Shown: positions 59,874-64,000 of the stretch, piece after piece
Layout of the letters: each line of letters opens with the position of its first letter
How positions within the stretch are numbered: the first letter of the stretch is position 1
NCBI RefSeq assembly: GCF_002483315.1
Contig: NZ_DLHR01000016.1
Location: 110,599-174,598, forward strand
DNA length: 64,000 nt
From: Flavobacterium sp. UBA7663
Lineage (GTDB): Bacteria > Bacteroidota > Bacteroidia > Flavobacteriales > Flavobacteriaceae
Direction of reading: 5' to 3'
Made by a program: the position numbers and the translations under genes
Notes under the pieces: model-generated
Databases searched by the model: none
What the model saw: only the letters and a program-made list of their open reading frames with translations
What the model was told of the DNA's origin: nothing

Positions 59874-60271
59874 TTATGCTGCTCAGTAAAAACCGATAAC
59901 AAAACATCTCCCTCGACCATTCGGTTTGGGGAGTTTTTCATTAAATTTAATACGCGTTTCATGGCATATGGATTCAATCCCATGTTAATTCCGATTTCGT
60001 TAATTTTAATTTGTTCGGCTTCGTGCAAAACGCCATCGCAATGCATCAACAATGCCAAACGGTAAAACTGACAAATTCTATGAAACTCATCTTTAATGAC
60101 CGAAACAGAAGCTCTGTTTTCAAATAATTTATGAAAAACAGGTTTTTCTATTTCTAATTCCATGGCTACCATTTCTAAAAAATCATATTCTCTATCGTGC
60201 AATTCGCCATCGATTAAAGCAAAAGCAATCATTTCTTGTAATAGACTTAATTTTTCTTGTAACGTATCCAT
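59870..60271 (-). CDS. TerB-like acidic helical protein
   Basis: A 133-residue all-helical protein with the TerB/DjlA-like pattern LLQEMIAFALIDGELHDREYDFLEMVAMELEI (residues 9-40) and a second, weaker copy (LALLMHCDGVLHEAEQIKINEIGINMGL). The Asp-x-Glu pairs could bind metal, as in TerB. Flavobacterial homologues are often labelled excinuclease ABC subunit B, which I regard as a mis-transfer: no UvrB motif is present. It is convergent with the VOC gene. Function unknown. Confidence 0.7.
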   Translation of the reverse strand: MDTLQEKLSLLQEMIAFALIDGELHDREYDFLEMVAMELEIEKPVFHKLFENRASVSVIKDEFHRICQFYRLALLMHCDGVLHEAEQIKINEIGINMGLNPYAMKRVLNLMKNSPNRMVEGDVLLSVFTEQHN

Positions 60272-60317
60272 AAATTATTTCTTTGCGGTAAAAATAAGAA
60301 ATCTTAATTTAATTGGA

Positions 60318-60325
60318 TATCTTTG
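60318..60325 (+). promoter_or_regulatory. -7 promoter element for the DUF1456 gene
   Basis: TATCTTTG, 18 bases before the ATG. Confidence 0.5.
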
Positions 60326-60343
60326 ACCTAATATTTTACACAA

Positions 60344-60793
60344 ATGAATAACAACGATATTTTTAAAAAGTTACGCGTAGCGTTGCAATTACGTGATGAC
60401 CAAATTATTGAAATTTTAAACTTGGTTAATTTTAGAGTTTCAAAAGGCGAATTAGCCAACGTATTTAGAAGCGAAGACCATCCAAATTTTATGGAATGTG
60501 GCGACCAATTATTGCGTAATTTCTTAAACGGATTAGTCATTCATTTGCGTGGTACTAAAGAAGAACCTAAAAACCCAAAAGAAGTATTAGGTGAAATAGC
60601 AAAAAACAAAACACCACTATTTAAAGAAGACAAAAAGCCCGATTTTAAAAAAGAAGGCGATAAAAAACCTTTTAAACCAAAAAGTGGTCCTGCTAAAAAA
60701 CCATTTGGACAAGGCAAACCTTCCGACAAAAAACAAAAACCCGAAAGCCCAGTAGAACGTTTTAAGTTCAACTCAGGCAAAACTAAAAAATAA
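60344..60793 (+). CDS. DUF1456 (YehS-like) protein with one repeat
   Basis: A 149-residue protein. Residues 1-70 (MNNNDIFKKLRVALQLRDDQ ... FLNGLVIHLRG) make one DUF1456 repeat; YehS of enterobacteria has two. The C-terminal half is replaced by a Lys/Pro-rich tail with FKKEGDKKPFKPKSG-like units, possibly nucleic-acid-binding. It is the last ordinary chromosomal gene before the cassette region. A terminator follows. Function unknown. Confidence 0.8.
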   Translation: MNNNDIFKKLRVALQLRDDQIIEILNLVNFRVSKGELANVFRSEDHPNFMECGDQLLRNFLNGLVIHLRGTKEEPKNPKEVLGEIAKNKTPLFKEDKKPDFKKEGDKKPFKPKSGPAKKPFGQGKPSDKKQKPESPVERFKFNSGKTKK

Positions 60794-60796
60794 ACG

Positions 60797-60824
60797 AAAT
60801 CCTCAAGCAATTGGGGATTTTTTT
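60797..60824 (+). terminator. Terminator after the DUF1456 gene
   Basis: AAATCCTCAA (60797-60806) pairs with TTGGGGATTT (60811-60820, one G-U) around GCAA, followed by T's. Confidence 0.85.
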
Positions 60825-60850
60825 GTTTAAAGAATTTGTAAATAATTTTT

Positions 60851-60858
60851 TATATTTG
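60851..60858 (+). promoter_or_regulatory. -7 promoter element reading into the cassette region
   Basis: TATATTTG about 100 bases before the first cassette boundary, outside the cassette itself. By position it could serve as a Pc-like promoter for the array. Confidence 0.5.
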
Positions 60859-60884
60859 ATATTATAAAAAATAATACGCAACAG

Positions 60885-60957
60885 TAGTTGAGTATATCTA
60901 CCCAAAAACAGTTAGCTATGCTCAACTAAATAGCAAAAAACTGAGCATATAAACAAG
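60885..60957 (+). repeat. Element 0: candidate attachment site at the head of the cassette array
   Basis: TGAGTATAT (60889-60897) and TGAGCATAT (60942-60950) are direct copies, with the inverse TATGCTCA (60917-60924) between them; TAGTTGAG (60885-60892) also pairs with CTCAACTA (60921-60928). The right end AACAAG abuts TTGTACACA, the first base of cassette 1. This is unlike elements 1 and 2, so it may be an attI-like end rather than an attC-like site. Confidence 0.4.
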
Positions 60958-60968
60958 TTGTACACAAT

Positions 60969-61520
60969 TTGAAAAAACTAACAATCATATTTGTTTCATT
61001 AGTATTTTTTAGCTGTAAAGATAAAGAGCAAAATAACATTTCTGAATTTTCCGAAGAGGATGCGTACGAATTAATAAACACACATTTTCTTAAAAAGTTG
61101 CATCAATATGATTCAGATTCTATAATTTATTGGAATAATAGAATTCTTAAAAAACCCGAATACCAACACACATATTTCGGAACTGACTCTATAATAAATA
61201 TGCCGTTCAGAAAAATTTTAGTTCCATTATTCTCGAAAGAATATTGGAAAACTGATAAAATAAATAATATTAAAGTAATAGATAGTAAAGAATATATTTC
61301 ATTTTTTAGAAAAAACAACATAATTGATTTGGAGAAAATATGGAAAAGCAAATTTAATAATGAATACGTGCATAATGTCTCCTATCCTATTTACAATCCG
61401 AAAACAAAAATCGCTGTAATAGAAGATTATCGCTACAAACCTTTTATTTTTTGCGGAACTGGATTAGATAATTTTTACTATTATAAAAAAACATCAAACG
61501 GTTGGGTAAGTCTAAAATAA
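60969..61520 (+). CDS. Cassette 1 lipoprotein, unknown
   Basis: A 183-residue protein read from a TTG start, because MKKLTIIFVSLVFFSC gives a complete lipoprotein signal (lipobox VFFSC, Cys16) and no ATG is placed to do so. The mature part begins with a Glu/Asp-rich helix (EFSEEDAYELINTHFLKKL) and continues in alpha/beta patterns, ending in NGWVSLK. No known domain. The start codon is only 11 bases into the cassette and the stop is 2 bases before element 1, as in integron cassettes. Confidence 0.7.
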   Translation: MKKLTIIFVSLVFFSCKDKEQNNISEFSEEDAYELINTHFLKKLHQYDSDSIIYWNNRILKKPEYQHTYFGTDSIINMPFRKILVPLFSKEYWKTDKINNIKVIDSKEYISFFRKNNIIDLEKIWKSKFNNEYVHNVSYPIYNPKTKIAVIEDYRYKPFIFCGTGLDNFYYYKKTSNGWVSLK

Positions 61521-61522
61521 AC

Positions 61523-61665
61523 TGTGTACAACAACGGTTTGCTTCAATGGCTACTTCCGGATTTTCCTACGGAAAATCCGCTACTGAATGGAATGTTTTG
61601 TTATATTTGTAATGGCTTGGTGTTGGTTCAACGCCACTGAGAGCAAGCCGCAGAACGTTGTAGGC
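61523..61665 (+). repeat. Element 1: attC-like site of cassette 1
   Basis: Left arm R'' TGTGTACAA (61523-61531) is the exact reverse complement of the cassette's first bases, TTGTACACA (60958-60966). L'' CGGTTTGCT (61535-61543) pairs with L' AGCAAGCCG (61642-61650, one G-U). The right end CAGAACG precedes TTGTAGGC, which starts cassette 2. The middle holds a perfect 10-bp hairpin (61558-61580) and an 8-bp hairpin (61618-61636). The pattern is that of integron attC sites, with a non-classical core. Confidence 0.65.
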
Positions 61666-61696
61666 TATATTTACCTAACTAACCTTAAAAAATTAG

Positions 61697-61704
61697 TAAT
61701 TTTA
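61697..61704 (+). promoter_or_regulatory. Weak promoter-like element inside cassette 2
   Basis: TAATTTTA, 13 bases before the ATG at 61718, resembles the -7 element except for the last base. Confidence 0.3.
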
Positions 61705-61717
61705 AACACAACGTATT

Positions 61718-62557
61718 ATGAAAAACAAATTATTAAAGATTTTCAGCACTTTAGTATTATTAGCAACTATTTTCTTTTTTTCTTGTGAAAAAAATGAAGT
61801 CAATATTAATGAACATTCACATGTAGATAAAAACAAAATTTCATTTAAAGAATTTTTGAACAAAACGCAAATCAAGGATTTCAATTTTCAAATAAATTCA
61901 ACCCCAAACCAGTCAATTGCAAACAGACAATCTAGTGATTTTATTGCTTTTCTTGTAGATACTACTTTGGTAAAACAACGTATTCAAACAAGTGGTAACT
62001 ATTCTTTTACATTACCAGTCATTCCTGTTACATATCAAAATACCGAAAGCTTTTTTTATAATATTGTTTTTTATAAATCTAATAATGTTTGGCAATGGTC
62101 TGTTTTAGAGTATCAAAAAGTTAATAATAATGAATTTGATGTACAAGAAATTGTTAATAACTTTAACCATAATAGTCTCGTAAACATGAGATTACAAGGT
62201 GTTTGGAGTACTACAACTACATTAAACTGCGTTGGTTGCACAGGTGCTTGTGATTTATGTCATTTATGTGTTTCAACTACAACAACCTATGAATTAGCAA
62301 TTCTAGATGACCCTACAACTCAATTTGAAATTATTGAAGATTATGGTAATGGAAACCCAAGTCTTGGAGCTGGTGGAAGCATAAATGAAGTTTTAGCTAA
62401 TATTTTAAGTTCAGAGGAACTTACATGGTGGAACGGTGCATCTCAAGAACAAAAGCAACCTATTTTAGATTATCTAAATCCTAATGTTAACAATGGAGAA
62501 TCATGGCTATTTGTAAAAGAAGCTATAAAGACATTAAAAAAATGGCGGAGAAGTTGA
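61718..62557 (+). CDS. N-terminal part of a frameshifted metallopeptidase lipoprotein
   Basis: A 279-residue reading frame with a lipoprotein signal (lipobox FFFSC, Cys23). It contains a Cys-rich knot with cysteines at 171, 174, 178, 181 and 184 (NCVGCTGACDLCHLC), probably a metal or disulfide cluster. It ends at a stop 15 bases after an A7 tract (62536-62542). One A fewer would carry the reading from TLKN into GGEVDFENQIISDPEF and join the downstream frame, giving about 543 residues. As it stands this is a truncated product, unless slippage restores the frame. Confidence 0.75.
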   Translation: MKNKLLKIFSTLVLLATIFFFSCEKNEVNINEHSHVDKNKISFKEFLNKTQIKDFNFQINSTPNQSIANRQSSDFIAFLVDTTLVKQRIQTSGNYSFTLPVIPVTYQNTESFFYNIVFYKSNNVWQWSVLEYQKVNNNEFDVQEIVNNFNHNSLVNMRLQGVWSTTTTLNCVGCTGACDLCHLCVSTTTTYELAILDDPTTQFEIIEDYGNGNPSLGAGGSINEVLANILSSEELTWWNGASQEQKQPILDYLNPNVNNGESWLFVKEAIKTLKKWRRS

Positions 62558-62657
62558 TTTTGAAAATCAAATTATTTCCGACCCTGAATTTAAAGATTCT
62601 CAATTAGACTGCATTCATAAACAATTAAAAGAAATACCAAATAGTTTATATTGTAAA

Positions 62658-63350
62658 ATGTTAGCTGAATTTAATGACAATACAGGTTCAACACTAACAT
62701 TTAAAATTGGCACAACACCAGCTGGAGATTGGGGTATAACAAAAGGTAACAATACTTTAGTTAATCATTACACAATAACAATTGCTCAAAATGTAGAGAA
62801 TGGTTCTAATTTAATGAAAACAGTTACATTATGTCATGAACTTATTCATGCATATATGTTTAATTCATTAGAAAAAGCGAACTATATAATTTTTGATAAT
62901 TCAGGTGCTCCTATGTTTAACTCAAATCTATGCAACACTTCAACAAATAATCAAAATATTGATTTAAATACACTGAATACTGCTGATCGTCTTTTAGTCC
63001 TTTTATGTGGAATGCAACAAGCTGGAACATTACATGGTGAACAATGGTCGCATGAAATATTTAATATAGCAACATTTGATATTGTAACTTATAGACAAGC
63101 TTTAGAAAATTTTATTTTAGCCAATCATGATTGGGATAATGAAAATCCAGCTTTTAAGACAAGAGCAATGAATATTTTTGGTAATAGATGGAAGCAAAAA
63201 ATTGCTCAAGCAACTTCTTGGATAGGTTTAGAAGAAACTGCTGGTTACGATAACTATATTGATTCTCATCAATCTAATTTTACTCAATGGCAATACTTAA
63301 CTTTATATAAAAATACTGAAATATTAGCCGCTAAATCTACATGTTTATGA
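62658..63350 (+). CDS. C-terminal part of the frameshifted metallopeptidase
   Basis: A 230-residue frame in which the continuous coding signal reaches back to about 62541 (GGEVDFENQIISDPEFKDSQ). The zinc-peptidase motif HELIH is at 60-64 in TLCHELIHAYMFNSL, and a His/Glu-rich HGEQWSHEIF near 140 may supply the third ligand. The pattern is SprT-like or of the lipoprotein-type gluzincins seen in flavobacterial secreted proteins. If only translated from its own ATG the product would lack a signal peptide. The last 4 bases overlap the next gene (ATGA). Confidence 0.7.
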   Translation: MLAEFNDNTGSTLTFKIGTTPAGDWGITKGNNTLVNHYTITIAQNVENGSNLMKTVTLCHELIHAYMFNSLEKANYIIFDNSGAPMFNSNLCNTSTNNQNIDLNTLNTADRLLVLLCGMQQAGTLHGEQWSHEIFNIATFDIVTYRQALENFILANHDWDNENPAFKTRAMNIFGNRWKQKIAQATSWIGLEETAGYDNYIDSHQSNFTQWQYLTLYKNTEILAAKSTCL

Positions 63351-63841
63351 AAAATTTAATAAAAATTACACTATTTTTTCTATCATTGAGTTTAAATATT
63401 TTTTCTCAAGAAGTTAAAGAACAAAAACAAGATTTATATATTTTGTTTAACAATAATGAAAAAAATAAATGTTTCAAAAATGATTCAATAATCGTACGAA
63501 CATTTAATATAGACTATGGTAAATTTACAGATAGTAGTGGTAAAATTATTGATCTCAAAATTGATGAGAATAAAAATTTACAAAAAAAAATATGGATTAA
63601 AGCTGTCAGTGGCTCCTTACCAAAAATAATATTCTATTATTCGTCAAATGAAGTATATCGAGAAGAAAAACTAAAAGTCAATATAAAAGATTTAAATAAT
63701 TTTTTAGAAGAAGATGAAATTATTAAGTATGTAGACTTTAATAATTTAAAAGAGATTTTAAACAAATTTAACATATATGCCGTTCAGAAAGAAGGAGAGG
63801 AACATTATTTTGCTTATTTAGTAAAATATGCAATACAGTAG
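63347..63841 (+). CDS. Secreted protein coupled to the metallopeptidase, unknown
   Basis: A 164-residue protein with a signal peptide (MKNLIKITLFFLSLSLNIFSQ). The ATG at 63347 overlaps the TGA of the metallopeptidase frame as ATGA, so I prefer it to the ATG at 63341. The mature part is Lys/Asn/Asp-rich with short beta strands (LYILFNNNEKNKCF) and a helical end. No domain is recognised. Being made together with the peptidase, it might be its inhibitor or partner, which is inference. The stop lies 9 bases before element 2. Confidence 0.7.
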   Translation: MKNLIKITLFFLSLSLNIFSQEVKEQKQDLYILFNNNEKNKCFKNDSIIVRTFNIDYGKFTDSSGKIIDLKIDENKNLQKKIWIKAVSGSLPKIIFYYSSNEVYREEKLKVNIKDLNNFLEEDEIIKYVDFNNLKEILNKFNIYAVQKEGEEHYFAYLVKYAIQ

Positions 63842-63850
63842 ATTAATACA

Positions 63851-63989
63851 GCCTACAAACGCAGTTTGTAGCAATAGTGGCTTTCTGGCATAACTGAAAG
63901 TCGCTATTGTACTTGAAAAGGTTAGTGGTTAATCAAAAGTTTTGGTAAATATAACCGCTACTGCAACAACCTGCAAAACGTTATGTGTC
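63851..63989 (+). repeat. Element 2: attC-like site of cassette 2
   Basis: R'' GCCTACAA (63851-63858) is the exact reverse complement of the cassette 2 start TTGTAGGC (61658-61665). L'' GCAGTTTGT (63861-63869) pairs with L' ACAACCTGC (63966-63974) at eight of nine positions. The right end AAAACG precedes TTATGTGTC, the start of the next cassette. The interior has a 14-bp stem with two G-U pairs (63872-63885 with 63896-63909) and a 9-bp stem (63923-63931 with 63952-63960). Confidence 0.65.
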
Positions 63990-64000
63990 ATTTTACTTCA

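Noticed and set aside
59870..60271. Label excinuclease ABC subunit B for the 133-residue gene
   Set aside because: No UvrB motifs; uvrB is intact at 51276. TerB-like helices fit better.
60958..61665. Insertion sequence explanation for cassette 1
   Set aside because: The ends are inverted repeats of only 9-10 bp, there is no transposase and no target duplication; the own-start complementarity rule fits attC-like sites better.
61588..61788. 66-residue open frame spanning element 1
   Set aside because: It runs through the attC-like hairpins and into the next gene in another frame; no signal or domain, so a shadow.
61523..63989. CRISPR array
   Set aside because: Only two elements, of unequal sequence and 2.3 kb apart; no repeat-spacer pattern anywhere in the window.
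1..64000. tRNA or rRNA genes
   Set aside because: No cloverleaf with the GGTTCGAATC-type T arm and no rRNA-like stretch was found in any intergenic gap.

Overview
The window looks like chromosome of a Flavobacterium or a close relative in Flavobacteriaceae (Bacteroidota). The DNA is AT-rich and genes lack obvious Shine-Dalgarno sites. Many genes have the Bacteroidota -7 promoter element TAnnTTTG 5-60 bases before the start. Secreted proteins carry type IX secretion (T9SS) C-terminal domains, lipoproteins are abundant, and the housekeeping set (monomeric isocitrate dehydrogenase, alpha-oxoamine synthase for sphingo- or sulfonolipids, TonB receptor with a DUF4249 partner) is typical of the family. 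I see no rRNA, tRNA, CRISPR array, prophage or insertion sequence.

Layout. 1-1.6 kb: two small membrane proteins and a secreted Tyr/Asp-rich protein with a sigma54-like promoter. 1.6-7.9 kb (minus strand): envelope polysaccharide genes (flippase, GT4 glycosyltransferase, YfhO), interrupted by a two-gene nucleotidyltransferase/small-protein cassette that includes a 54-residue gene. 8-14.9 kb: outer-membrane protein, GNAT-like protein, alpha-oxoamine synthase, RdgB, TRIC channel and a DEAD-box helicase. 14.9-19.3 kb: a tight three-gene run of exported proteins. 19.3-24.2 kb: TrmH, an ECF sigma/anti-sigma pair, a sirtuin without cysteines, PurB and a deacetylase lipoprotein whose first codons lie inside a terminator. 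24.3-34.4 kb: K+/H+-type antiporter, two exported proteins, GuaB, P-type ATPase, HMG-CoA lyase-like protein and PyrD. 34.5-45.4 kb: thiol-disulfide protein, GltB-like FMN protein, Gre-like protein, cytochrome c, a cyclophilin-FKBP fusion, TrmD, RplS and monomeric Icd. 45.5-60.8 kb: TonB receptor with DUF4249 lipoprotein, thiamin pyrophosphokinase, M28 peptidase, UvrB, DMP19-like protein, a lipoprotein lying between two copies of a 64-bp DMP19 fragment, a giant T9SS protein, and VOC, TerB-like and DUF1456 proteins.

60.8-64 kb is the most unusual part. Small exported genes of unknown function, all on the plus strand, are each followed directly by a structured 139-143 bp element. The left arm of each element is the reverse complement of the first 8-9 bases of its own cassette, and the right end is AACG followed by TTRTR. 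This is the bookkeeping of integron attC sites (R''-L''...L'-R'), but with a core that departs from the classical GTTRRRY. No integrase is in the window. I read it as the beginning of an integron-like cassette array (CALIN-like) joined to the chromosome after the DUF1456 gene; a third cassette starts at 63981 and runs off the window. The metallopeptidase gene in cassette 2 is split by a frameshift at an A7 tract.
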